The notes beneath the pieces were generated by a model that saw nothing but the letters and a program-made list of their open reading frames with translations, was not told the origin of the DNA and searched no databases. Of a DNA stretch of 41,056 bases, positions 26,787 to 34,676 are shown piece after piece; within the stretch, counting starts at the first letter, position 1; every line of letters begins with the position of its first letter. Source of the stretch: Promineifilum sp. (GTDB lineage: Bacteria > Chloroflexota > Anaerolineae > Promineifilales > Promineifilaceae); the NCBI GenBank assembly GCA_019454405.1, contig JACFOH010000008.1, positions 49,106 to 90,161 on the forward strand. The letters are read 5' to 3'. The translations under genes and the position numbers were made by a program.

Positions 26787-28105
26787 ACGATTAGTTCGGC
26801 CGAGATCGCTTCACGCAGTAGCCCAACCATTTCCGCGATCTGTGCCTCATCGATAATGAGTGGCGGTCCCAGCATGATGATGTCGCCGTTCTTGCCGTCG
26901 GCACAGCCGGTCGAGTAATAGACCACCAGCCCTAAATCGAACGCCCGATTCTGAATACGGTGGGCGAGGCCTTCCTTGGCCGCGAACGGCTCCTTGGTCT
27001 CGCGATCCTTCACCAGCTCGATACCCCAGAACAGCCCGCGGCCGCGAATGTCGCCGATATTGGGATGATCGCCGATCTGTTTGTGTAAGGCGTCTCCCAG
27101 GATTGGCCCCAGCGCGGCCGAACGCTCGATCAGCTTCTCGCACTGCAGGATGTGGAGCGTCGCCAATCCGGCCGCGGCGCCTACGGCGTGATGGCTGAAT
27201 GTGCCACCGTGGTTGAAGTCGCCCAGCTTCTGGCGTATCAGTTCGACATCCTCGCCGCGAGCGGCGACGAAGCCGAGCGGGAAGTAGCCTCCGGCCGAAC
27301 CTTTCGATGTGATCAGGATATCGGGCGTGACGTTCCAATGATCCAATCCCCACCACGTCCCAGTGCGACCTAATCCAACCAGGACCTCGTCGGCGATGAG
27401 CAGCACGCCGTAGCGGTCGCAAATCGTGCGGATGGCCGGCCAGTAGTCATCGGGCGGGGCGGCCGCGCCCAGCGACGCGCCACTGATCGGTTCGGCGATG
27501 AATGCGGCGATGTTCTCCGGTCCGTAGGCAAGGATCATCTCCTCTAGTCGCGCGGCTGATTCAGTGCCGCTGATCGGTCGTCGATAGGTGTAGGGCGTCG
27601 GGATATGGGGTACGTCGTGGAGCATGCTCAGATAGGGTGCGCGCAGCCCGGCGCGGCCGCTAGCAGCTAACGCCCCAAAAGTCATGCCGTGGTAGCTTTG
27701 CCAGCGGCTGATGATGACGCTGCGCTTGTGCTCGCCTCGGGCCATCTGAATCTGTCGCGCCAGCTTGATCGCCCCTTCAACAACCTCGGAGCCGCTGCTG
27801 AGAAAGTAGAAGCGCGGCTCCGCCAATGGTACGACGCCGGCTAGTTCAGCGGCATATTGTTCCAGCGGCTCGCTGGTGAACATCGTCGCGTGCACATAAG
27901 CGGCCTTGCGCGCTTGCTCCATCATCGCCTCGACGACTTCCTCGCGGCCATGACCGATGTTGACGACCAGCGGTCCACCGCTGCCGTCGATGTAACGCTT
28001 GCCGCTTTCGTCGTACAGGTAGATACCCTCGCCGCGATCGATCTTCGGCCGCGGGTGGTTCATCGATCGGTAGAATACGTTGCCGTGGGGGTGGGAATAT
28101 AGCAT
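26783..28105 (-). CDS. Class III (omega) aminotransferase
   Basis: A 440-residue PLP enzyme of the acetylornithine/GABA/BioA group (often annotated aspartate aminotransferase family). Key features are SSGSEVVEGAIKLAR (PLP phosphate), the PLP-ring aspartate D239 in LLIADEVLVGLGRTG, the PLP lysine K268 in LITSKGSAGG, and GGTFSHHAVGAAAG. It moves the amino group from an omega-amino acid or amine to a 2-oxo acid. The start follows GGAG 8 nt upstream. It is the last gene of the minus-strand unit pruA - CoA-transferase A - CoA-transferase B - aminotransferase, separated from the CoA-transferase by 65 bp holding a small CCCGG/CCGGG hairpin (28121-28137). The substrate is probably an omega-amino acid such as GABA or beta-alanine, inferred from its neighbours. 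Confidence 0.9.
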   Translation of the reverse strand: MLYSHPHGNVFYRSMNHPRPKIDRGEGIYLYDESGKRYIDGSGGPLVVNIGHGREEVVEAMMEQARKAAYVHATMFTSEPLEQYAAELAGVVPLAEPRFYFLSSGSEVVEGAIKLARQIQMARGEHKRSVIISRWQSYHGMTFGALAASGRAGLRAPYLSMLHDVPHIPTPYTYRRPISGTESAARLEEMILAYGPENIAAFIAEPISGASLGAAAPPDDYWPAIRTICDRYGVLLIADEVLVGLGRTGTWWGLDHWNVTPDILITSKGSAGGYFPLGFVAARGEDVELIRQKLGDFNHGGTFSHHAVGAAAGLATLHILQCEKLIERSAALGPILGDALHKQIGDHPNIGDIRGRGLFWGIELVKDRETKEPFAAKEGLAHRIQNRAFDLGLVVYYSTGCADGKNGDIIMLGPPLIIDEAQIAEMVGLLREAISAELIV

Positions 28106-28170
28106 AGGAATACTCCAGCCCGGACAACCTCCGGGTCAATCACTGGTTAATTTTGTTTGGCAGGCTAAAT

Positions 28171-28941
28171 CTAGCGATAAAGCCCCTGTGGGTCGAGTTG
28201 CTCCCGGATAATGGCTAGCTCTTCGGCCGTGGGCGGCGTCATCTCCCGCAGTTCATCGGCCACGCGGATCGGCCAGCCGACGACTGCCTGTACGCTCTCC
28301 ACCGTCTCGCCTGGGGCCAGTTCGACCAGCATCATCTCCCGTTCGGGATTGTCGAAGGTGAACAGCGCCTTGTCAGTGATAACCTGATCAGGACCGTAGC
28401 CGGGCATCCCTAGCCGTTGTCGGGCATCTCCGCCATCCAGGTGGCCCGGACTTGTCAGAAAGTCGAGCTTGGGCACGAACGCCCGCTTTGATAGGCGCAT
28501 AATCATGAAGATGCGCTTGGCGTTAATGGCGATCTCGCACGCGCCGCCCGAGCCGGGCAGGCGTGTCCTGGGCGACTGATAGTCACCAATGACGGTGGTG
28601 TTCAGATTGCCGAATCGGTCGATCTGTGCCCCGCCGAGCAGCGCGACATCGATGAGGCCACCTTGCAAGTACAGCATGAACAGGTCTGCCATGCTGACGA
28701 CGGATGTGGCGCCGCTGACCAATGTCGGGTCGCCGATCGACAGAGGCAGGCGGGCCGGCTGCGCGCCGAAAACGCCGCTCTCGTATACCAGCTCCATCTC
28801 CGGCGAATGGCTGCGACGAGCCAGGTTGCAGGCGATGTTGGGCAGGCCAACGCCGACGAAGACCGTGCGGTTGCCTTGCAGCGCGCGCGAGGCGGTTATG
28901 ATCATCAATTCGGACGGGGTGATTTTTTGCGTATCGTCCAT
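28171..28941 (-). CDS. CoA-transferase, beta subunit (glutaconate CoA-transferase-like)
   Basis: A 256-residue family I CoA-transferase subunit, pairing with the alpha subunit encoded 6 bp upstream. Glu54 in VYESGVFG corresponds to the catalytic glutamate that forms the CoA-thioester in glutaconate CoA-transferase. The usual GVGLPNIACNLA and GGAQIDRFGNLNTT stretches are present. The enzyme moves CoA between carboxylic acids, typically to activate an acid for beta-oxidation or fermentation. No glutaconyl-CoA decarboxylase gene is nearby, so glutaconate itself is not supported as the substrate. It is part of the pruA cluster. Confidence 0.9.
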   Translation of the reverse strand: MDDTQKITPSELMIITASRALQGNRTVFVGVGLPNIACNLARRSHSPEMELVYESGVFGAQPARLPLSIGDPTLVSGATSVVSMADLFMLYLQGGLIDVALLGGAQIDRFGNLNTTVIGDYQSPRTRLPGSGGACEIAINAKRIFMIMRLSKRAFVPKLDFLTSPGHLDGGDARQRLGMPGYGPDQVITDKALFTFDNPEREMMLVELAPGETVESVQAVVGWPIRVADELREMTPPTAEELAIIREQLDPQGLYR

Positions 28942-28947
28942 GACTTC

Positions 28948-29871
28948 TTATCCGTAGCGACCATAGTTGATAGGGTCGGCCTCAAACCGTCCCGGCGCCA
29001 GCCGTTCGAGCGTTTCACGTCCCAGTTTATCCAGGTAGGCCGCGCGGTCGGGCAGGGCGTAGACCCATTCCTCCAGCCAGGCTTCTGTGGTCTCCTGGTC
29101 GCGCGACCACTCGTCCCACTTCAGATAGAAATCGTTGTCGCGGTCGTAGTAGCCTTGCACGTAGCTGGGGTGGGCGCCGTACGGTTCGTGAACAACCGCG
29201 TCGACGATGAGGCCGGGGATGAGCGTCCGGTTCGGATCGCGCCGGATCATATCCTCATCGACGATCTCTTCCACTACGACAACGACCTTCTTCGAGGCGA
29301 AAGCTACTTCTTTCTGCGTGCCTAGCAGGCCCCACAAGTGTGTGTTGCCGTGGATGTCGGCCCGCTGAGCGTGGACAAATGTGATATCAGGCTTCAGAGG
29401 CGGTACGACGGCGATTTGCCCCTCGCCATAAGGATTATCGACGAACTGTATCCGGTCGTTGGCTGCCGGCATATCGCTCCCCAGATAACTGCGCAACGGG
29501 AAAAACGGTAAATCGGCCGCGCCGGCTGTATATCGTCCGACCATGCCGAAGTGCGAGTACTCCTCGATTTCCAATGGCCGAGGGATGCCTTTTTCCACGG
29601 CGCGCCGGATGCAATGCAGGCTGCCTACGCCCGGGTTCCCCAAATAACTGAAGACCAGCTTGGCGGCGACGCCTGCGGCGATCATCTGATCGTAGATCAG
29701 ATCGGGCGTCAGGCGACATAGCACCAGATCGCGCTTGCGTTGGCGAATGATCTCATGGGCGGCCGCGAAACATATGAAAGCAGTAAAACCTTCGATAGCC
29801 AGTGTGCTGCCGTCTTCGACGTACTGTTCGACGGCTTCGCGCATGGTAATGAGCTTACTGGTGGCAGTCAT
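28948..29871 (-). CDS. CoA-transferase, alpha subunit (glutaconate CoA-transferase-like)
   Basis: A 307-residue subunit that binds CoA with the beta subunit. Typical parts are STLAIEGFTAFICFAAAHEIIRQ at the start, SYLGNPGVGSLHCIRRAVEKG, the EEYSHFGMVGRYTAGAADLPFFPLRSYLGSD block, and PDITFVHAQRADIHGNT. It ends 6 bp before the beta subunit gene, the usual pairing. The C-terminal 70 residues (after about 238) are rich in aromatic and acidic residues and less conserved. It lies between pruA and the aminotransferase on the minus strand. Confidence 0.9.
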   Translation of the reverse strand: MTATSKLITMREAVEQYVEDGSTLAIEGFTAFICFAAAHEIIRQRKRDLVLCRLTPDLIYDQMIAAGVAAKLVFSYLGNPGVGSLHCIRRAVEKGIPRPLEIEEYSHFGMVGRYTAGAADLPFFPLRSYLGSDMPAANDRIQFVDNPYGEGQIAVVPPLKPDITFVHAQRADIHGNTHLWGLLGTQKEVAFASKKVVVVVEEIVDEDMIRRDPNRTLIPGLIVDAVVHEPYGAHPSYVQGYYDRDNDFYLKWDEWSRDQETTEAWLEEWVYALPDRAAYLDKLGRETLERLAPGRFEADPINYGRYG

Positions 29872-29897
29872 AGGCGTTCAACCTCGTGAAATGAGAA

Positions 29898-29927
29898 GAG
29901 GCCGGACGATTTCTACCGTCCGGCCTC
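29898..29927 (-). terminator. Perfect 11-bp hairpin between pruA and the CoA-transferase genes
   Basis: GAGGCCGGACG (29898-29908) and CGTCCGGCCTC (29917-29927) are perfect complements around an 8-nt loop. The minus-strand sequence after it is only moderately T-rich (TTCTCATTTC). It may cause partial termination or protect the pruA message, which would lower expression of the genes downstream. Confidence 0.45.
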
Positions 29928-29940
29928 ATTAGATCAACAC

Positions 29941-31503
29941 CTAGTCAACGACTGTGTGACTTTGTTCTTTCATGTACTGCTGAATGTAGTAGAAGCTACC
30001 CGCGGCCTTGCCCGTGGAGCCACTGCCCTTCCAGCCGCCGAAGGATTGGTAGCCCGGCCACGCGCCAGTAGTCGCTCCTGCGGTCCGGTTCACATACAGC
30101 ACGCCTGCTTCGATGTTATCCAGGAACCAGTCGATCTCATCTTCGTCTTCGCTGAAGAAACCGGCTGTCAGGCCATAATCGACATCGTTGGCCTTCTCCA
30201 TGACCTCATCAAAATCATCGAATTCCTCGACCATAACGATGGGCAGGAACATTTCCTGTTTCCACAACTTGTGATCTTCCGGGACGTTATCGACGATGGT
30301 CGGCTCGACATAGTAGCCATTGCCGCCCAATACCTTGCCTCCGTATACGATGTCTCCGTGCTCGCGCAAATCATCCACGAAGCCCTGATAATCTTCCATG
30401 GCTTTCTTGTTGATGACCGGCCCCATCCAATTATCCAGATCGGTGGGGTCGCCGACGCGGATCTTGGAAGTCAGATCGACGAACTTCTTCATAAACTCGT
30501 CCTTGACATCCTTGTGCACATAGAGCCGCGAGAGCGCTGAACACTTCTGACCTTGCAGACCAAAGGCCGAGCGCATGGCGCCCACGGCCGCTTTGTCCAG
30601 ATCGGCTTTGTTGCTGACAATGGTCGGGTTCTTGCCGCCCATTTCAGCCACGCAGGGTCGCGGGTACTTGCCGGAAGTGAAGGAGCGGATGATGCCCATA
30701 CCGACATCATAGCTGCCGGTGAAAGTGATACCCGCAACATCAGGATGATCGACGAGCGTTTGGCCGACCGTGCGGCCGCCGCCCGTCACGAAATTAAATA
30801 CTCCGGCTGGAACTCCCGCATCGCGGAAAGCTTCCGTCAGCAGCCAGCCGGTATAAGGCGTATCCGTCGCAGGCTTGAAGACGACAGTGTTCCCCGCGAT
30901 AAGGGCTGCGCCGCTCGGGCCGCCGGCCAGCGCCCCGGGGAAGTTGAACGGTGAAATAACCACCCAAACGCCATAGGGTTTCAGAACGCTGCGATTGTGA
31001 TGCTTGTCGCTCTCGTTCTTTAATGGCTTGGAGAAGCCATTGTTAGCTTCCATCGCGTCGCAGTTATAGCGGATCAGGTCGGCTGTCTCTTCGACGTCGC
31101 CCAGCGATTCGAGACGATTCTTGCCGACTTCCAGGCTCATCACCGCGGCGATCTCGAAGAGTCGCTCGCTGAGGAGATCGGCCGCACGCCGCATAATTGC
31201 CACGCGCTCTTGCCAGGGCGTGTCACGCCAGCCGGGGTAAGCAGCCTTGGCAGCGGCCACAGCGTCGTTGGCATCCTGTTCGGTGCCCTTCTGGAAATAG
31301 GCCATCGTCAAGCTAGTGTCGGCTGGGCTGACTTTGGCGAAAGTCTGATCGGTGTAACGTTCTTCGCCGTTGATATACATAGGATAGGTCTGGCCCGCGT
31401 TGGCGCGGAAAGCAGCTACGGCCTCCTCGAATCGCCGGTGCAGCTCAGGATCAGGGCTTGACAGCGTTGAATAGGTAACCTTGAATTTTTGTTCCTGGGT
31501 CAT
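29941..31503 (-). CDS. pruA: L-glutamate gamma-semialdehyde (1-pyrroline-5-carboxylate) dehydrogenase
   Basis: A 520-residue aldehyde dehydrogenase of the RocA/PruA type, oxidising glutamate-5-semialdehyde to glutamate with NAD in proline, ornithine or arginine breakdown. Catalytic residues are visible: Asn187 in VISPFNFPG, Glu287 in VAEMGGKNP and Cys321 in GLQGQKCSALSR. GSTGKAAGSFYYIQQY near the end is characteristic of this group. No proline dehydrogenase domain is fused. The ATG at 31503 is chosen because GAGGAG lies 7 nt before it; a longer frame to 31641 would run through the promoter. It has its own promoter and opens the minus-strand catabolic cluster. No proline dehydrogenase (putA/prodh) gene is in the window. 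Confidence 0.94.
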   Translation of the reverse strand: MTQEQKFKVTYSTLSSPDPELHRRFEEAVAAFRANAGQTYPMYINGEERYTDQTFAKVSPADTSLTMAYFQKGTEQDANDAVAAAKAAYPGWRDTPWQERVAIMRRAADLLSERLFEIAAVMSLEVGKNRLESLGDVEETADLIRYNCDAMEANNGFSKPLKNESDKHHNRSVLKPYGVWVVISPFNFPGALAGGPSGAALIAGNTVVFKPATDTPYTGWLLTEAFRDAGVPAGVFNFVTGGGRTVGQTLVDHPDVAGITFTGSYDVGMGIIRSFTSGKYPRPCVAEMGGKNPTIVSNKADLDKAAVGAMRSAFGLQGQKCSALSRLYVHKDVKDEFMKKFVDLTSKIRVGDPTDLDNWMGPVINKKAMEDYQGFVDDLREHGDIVYGGKVLGGNGYYVEPTIVDNVPEDHKLWKQEMFLPIVMVEEFDDFDEVMEKANDVDYGLTAGFFSEDEDEIDWFLDNIEAGVLYVNRTAGATTGAWPGYQSFGGWKGSGSTGKAAGSFYYIQQYMKEQSHTVVD

Positions 31504-31594
31504 GAATATCTCCTCAGACTGGTATTGTGGGATTTTGTGGAAATGAACAGGCAGGAGCCTGCGCTGATCTTGGATGAAGGTTCCGCCAACCTTT

Positions 31595-31623
31595 ATTATA
31601 GCCTGATCGACCTGACAGTTCAA
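31595..31623 (-). promoter_or_regulatory. Sigma70-type promoter of pruA cluster
   Basis: Minus strand TTGAAC (31618-31623), exact 17-bp spacer and TATAAT (31595-31600). The leader of about 85 nt starts with AAGGTT-ccgcc-AACCTT-like pairing (31576-31592) and ends in the GAGGAG ribosome site. Confidence 0.78.
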
Positions 31624-31649
31624 AGCGCCGGCGAGCGCCAAGTGAAATG

Positions 31650-31700
31650 AAAAAAGCGCTGGGTTACGAGGACAAATGATAGTCTCATGACCCAGCGCTT
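31650..31700 (-). terminator. Intrinsic terminator after the C39-peptidase gene pair
   Basis: AAGCGCTGGGTTA (31654-31666) pairs with TGACCCAGCGCTT (31688-31700), 13 pairs with one G-U, and the inner part can extend it. On the minus strand it is followed by TTTTTT, so it ends transcription of the two peptidase-like genes and separates them from the pruA promoter. Confidence 0.9.
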
Positions 31701-31732
31701 CGTTGTTTGCGCGGCCGGATTAGTTGCTGTTG

Positions 31733-33133
31733 TTAGCCGCCGAGCGAATCCAGTGAAATCTGCGCGGGATAGAAATTCTTGTTGACGCCTAATGCCGCCT
31801 TATAAGCAGCGATCGCTCCGGGAATATCGCCCAGGTAAGCCAATGCATGACCCTTATACCAGAACGTTTCCTCGACATTGCGGCCGCCTTGCGTCTCTAG
31901 TGTCGCATTCGCAAGGTCGATGATGTCTTGATAACGATCCGTGCGCAGGTAAGCGAGGTATGGCTCGAACTGATACCACAACATTCGGGGCGGCAAACCG
32001 ATCTCACGAGCTCGGTCAAAGGCTTGTACGCCACCCTGGTAATATTGCGCCTCTCCGGTCAGGCCACCCATGCGAGTGAGGGCCGTGCCCAGATTGAACC
32101 AGGAAAATACATCATCAGGTCTGTCAACCGTCTCTTGTTCGGCGATCCTGGCGACCATTTGCCACATCTTGAAGTCGTCGAACATTTCCTCGCCCATCAG
32201 GGATTTGACCGTCGCTTCCTGTTCAGGCTTGTAGACGACATAAAAAGTATTGTTAAATTCTTGCCAGTAGGGCAGGAATTCGCGATAGGAATCGACGCGG
32301 CCGCTGCCGTCGAATGGGCCGAGGTAGGTGTCCTGACTATAAAGCTCCTGCAGATCATCGTCATAACCGTAGAGGGTAAGATAATGTCCCCACCAGCCTG
32401 ATTCAGGTAATTCGTAGCCTTTCTCAATCACGACCGGGAACCCTGCGGCCAGGAACCGCTTGAGAAGGTCCAGATCGCCGCCGCTGCGGGTGAGCGCGCT
32501 GTAGCCCGGCATCCGCTCGTTGACATAATCAGATATCTGCCACGGACTTACGTTGCGGTCTTCCGGGTTGGGCTTTAGGTAGGAAGCCACATCTTCCTGG
32601 GTGATTGGCGAGCCGTACCAGTTCAAGACCTGGGTCAGATTGGCTGGGCCGCAATTATTGAACGATTGCTTGACAACGCCCATCCCATCCAGCATCACCC
32701 GTTTCGGTAGAGGCATCGGTGTTGGAGTAGGGGCGGGGGTTTCTGTCGCCGCGAGGGTAGGTGTTGCGGCCGGAACTGCTGATTCTTCGGCCGCTTCGAC
32801 CTCTTGTACAGGGGCCGCTTCTTGTGTTACGTTGAGGGTCACATCGCCGGCCCCTTCACTGGCCACGGTGTCGACCGGCTGAGCGATGAGCGCCGAGATA
32901 TCGATCTGGGTTTCGGATACTTGTTGGGCCGCAGGCAGCGCCGTCGCTACCGGGGCTACCTGGGCGATTACCTCTTCAGATATCGCGCCCAGCGCCGGAT
33001 GGTTTTCTTGCAGCCAGACCCGATAGCGGCCGGGAATCGCCTGGACAACTGGCGGCAGCGCCAGCAAACCCAATATAATGATGACCTGACTGACTGCGAT
33101 AAACAGGATAATCCCTTTCGTTCTGTTGCGCAT
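31733..33133 (-). CDS. Exported C39-like cysteine peptidase with TPR domain (paralogue 2)
   Basis: A 466-residue protein beginning with a membrane or signal helix (residues 7-30), followed by a Ser/Thr/Pro/Ala-rich linker (60-145), a papain-like C39 domain (150-290) and C-terminal tetratricopeptide repeats (about 335-460). The catalytic triad is visible as Cys161 in FNNCGPAN, His250 in GWWGHYLTLYGYD and Asp268 in SQDTYLG. The TPR part is recognisable from DVFSWFNLGTAL, AVQAFDRAREIGLPP and GAIAAYKAALGVN. The ATG at 33133 is taken because it begins the hydrophobic helix; an open frame extends to 33250 but overlaps the neighbour, and no good ribosome site decides. It is a tandem paralogue of the gene at 33171-34514. 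Its target is unknown: peptide processing, cell-wall proteins or envelope remodelling are possible. Confidence 0.88.
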   Translation of the reverse strand: MRNRTKGIILFIAVSQVIIILGLLALPPVVQAIPGRYRVWLQENHPALGAISEEVIAQVAPVATALPAAQQVSETQIDISALIAQPVDTVASEGAGDVTLNVTQEAAPVQEVEAAEESAVPAATPTLAATETPAPTPTPMPLPKRVMLDGMGVVKQSFNNCGPANLTQVLNWYGSPITQEDVASYLKPNPEDRNVSPWQISDYVNERMPGYSALTRSGGDLDLLKRFLAAGFPVVIEKGYELPESGWWGHYLTLYGYDDDLQELYSQDTYLGPFDGSGRVDSYREFLPYWQEFNNTFYVVYKPEQEATVKSLMGEEMFDDFKMWQMVARIAEQETVDRPDDVFSWFNLGTALTRMGGLTGEAQYYQGGVQAFDRAREIGLPPRMLWYQFEPYLAYLRTDRYQDIIDLANATLETQGGRNVEETFWYKGHALAYLGDIPGAIAAYKAALGVNKNFYPAQISLDSLGG

Positions 33134-33170
33134 AGTAATTAGTGTAACTCCGTCCCCTGTTCTTCCGAAA

Positions 33171-34514
33171 TTAGCCGTTTGGAGAGAACAGGTTTGATAA
33201 CGCTTCTGAGGCCGGCGTGAAATGCGGATTGAAGGCGATGGCGGCTTCAAGGTTCTTGCGTGCCGAAGCAGGGTCGCCTAGCGCTGCTTGCGCCAACCCT
33301 AGATAGTAGAAGGATTCTTCGAAATAAGGCCGATCTTTCAAAGTCGTATCGGCCAGAAGAACCATGTCGTCATATCGACCCACTTGATAATAAGCTTCAT
33401 ACGGCCCGAATTGATACCATAGCATCCGCCATGGCAGGCCGATGGCTCGAGCCTGGTCAAATGCCACGGCCGCTTTCTCGTATTCACCGAGCGCATTGTA
33501 GCTTGTGCCCAGGTTGAACCAATAGAAAGCGTTATCCGGTTGTTTGGCGGCCGTGTCTTGCGCTCGTTCCAGGCTTGTTTGCCACATGACGTCGTCGTTC
33601 AACGCATTGCCTAGTAATTCTCCAACCATTGTTTCCTGTTCTGGTTCGTATAGCACGATGTAGGACCAGTTAAACTCCGACCAGTAGTTGTCCAGTTCGG
33701 CATAGGTCAGTACTCGCCCGTTAGGATCGGCGTTGGTTTGAGGCACTTCGCTCGTCCCTAGCCATGAGTCGTAGACCCATATCTGCTTTGTGGCGTCGTC
33801 ATAGGCTACCGGCAGCAGATAATGACCATACCAGCCTAGCCAGCGATACTCCCCTGGTGGATCGAAACCGATCTCGATGATGACGGGAACCTCATTTGCT
33901 AATAGTCGCTTCAACAGGTCCAGGTCGCCATTAACGCGGGCGATGGAGCGTAGCCCTTCCAGGGAATTCACGAAATCGGCCATTTCTTTCGGCGTTACAT
34001 TACGATCTTCCGGGTTGGGTCGCATTACGGCGGCGGTGTCGCGCTGGCTGTGGACTCGACCGAAGTAGGTTAACGCCATCACCATCGTAGCCGGGCCACA
34101 GTTGTTCCACTCCTGGTAGACGTGGGTGAAACCGCTCAGTCGTGCCGAAGCAGGCACGGGCCATGGCGTGGCTGTTGGCAAGGGAACCGGTGTGTTGGTT
34201 GGCACAATCTCTGTTTGAGCCTCATGAGCGCTGGCATCACTGGCCAGAGGTAAAGGGGTTGGACTGGGTGGCGGCTCAATAGTTGTCACCACCGGCGGCT
34301 TGTGGCCGTCGCTTAACAATCCGGCGGCCGCGCCGGGGGCGGCCACAGTTGGCAAGAGAGGTGTTGTATCGACCGGTAACGCCATCACTTGAAGGGGTTG
34401 GGGCAGTCGCATGGCGTAACGCGTCGGCAGCAGCCGTAACATGGACGGCGCCAGTCCAACGATTAGAATTCCTGCCAGCAGCAGGCCGATAAGCAGCAGC
34501 CTATTTTTCTTCAT
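33171..34514 (-). CDS. Exported C39-like cysteine peptidase with TPR domain (paralogue 1)
   Basis: A 447-residue protein with the same layout as its neighbour: an N-terminal hydrophobic helix (residues 5-28), a Pro/Thr-rich linker (50-122), a C39 domain (125-290) and TPR repeats (about 315-440). The triad is Cys139 in WNNCGPATM, His231 in WYGHYLLPVAYDD and Asp249 in WVYDSWLG. Shared stretches with paralogue 2 include PNPEDRNV, NGDLDLLKRLLA and FYWFNLGTS. It lies 37 bp upstream of paralogue 2 and shares the terminator. A possible promoter is at 34564-34592. The function outside the cell is unknown. The pair arose by tandem duplication and is now well diverged. Confidence 0.88.
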   Translation of the reverse strand: MKKNRLLLIGLLLAGILIVGLAPSMLRLLPTRYAMRLPQPLQVMALPVDTTPLLPTVAAPGAAAGLLSDGHKPPVVTTIEPPPSPTPLPLASDASAHEAQTEIVPTNTPVPLPTATPWPVPASARLSGFTHVYQEWNNCGPATMVMALTYFGRVHSQRDTAAVMRPNPEDRNVTPKEMADFVNSLEGLRSIARVNGDLDLLKRLLANEVPVIIEIGFDPPGEYRWLGWYGHYLLPVAYDDATKQIWVYDSWLGTSEVPQTNADPNGRVLTYAELDNYWSEFNWSYIVLYEPEQETMVGELLGNALNDDVMWQTSLERAQDTAAKQPDNAFYWFNLGTSYNALGEYEKAAVAFDQARAIGLPWRMLWYQFGPYEAYYQVGRYDDMVLLADTTLKDRPYFEESFYYLGLAQAALGDPASARKNLEAAIAFNPHFTPASEALSNLFSPNG

Positions 34515-34524
34515 CGGTTTCGAT

Positions 34525-34555
34525 GTCGGTTAATCAACTGTGTCAGTTAGCCGAC
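34525..34555 (-). promoter_or_regulatory. Hairpin in the leader of the C39 gene pair
   Basis: GTCGGTTA (34525-34532) pairs with TAGCCGAC (34548-34555), and ACTG (34537-34540) with CAGT (34544-34547), around a 3-nt loop with a 4-nt bulge. It sits between the promoter and the ATG at 34514. Its function is unknown. Confidence 0.45.
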
Positions 34556-34563
34556 CGGGAAGG

Positions 34564-34592
34564 ATTGTAGCGCATAGCTGAGGCTGGCGGAA
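34564..34592 (-). promoter_or_regulatory. Probable promoter of the C39 gene pair
   Basis: Minus strand TTCCGC (34587-34592), a 17-bp spacer and TACAAT (34564-34569). The -35 box is weak. Confidence 0.42.
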
Positions 34593-34676
34593 GAAGCGCG
34601 TTGATTGGTTTAGCAACTTCTAACGCCGGGAAAACGTGTCGGAGACGATCAAAAATGGAAGATTCGCCGTCCGAAC

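Noticed and set aside
26847-27422. Arg-rich open frame in another frame of the aminotransferase gene
   Set aside because: Composition (Arg/Gly-rich, no motifs) is that of an out-of-frame shadow of a conserved gene.
31504-31641. Longer N-terminus of PruA
   Set aside because: The extension crosses the promoter and leader; the GAGGAG site and alignment favour ATG 31503.
31733-34514. Bacteriocin export system around the C39 peptidases
   Set aside because: No ABC transporter, membrane-fusion protein or Gly-Gly-leader peptide was seen nearby.
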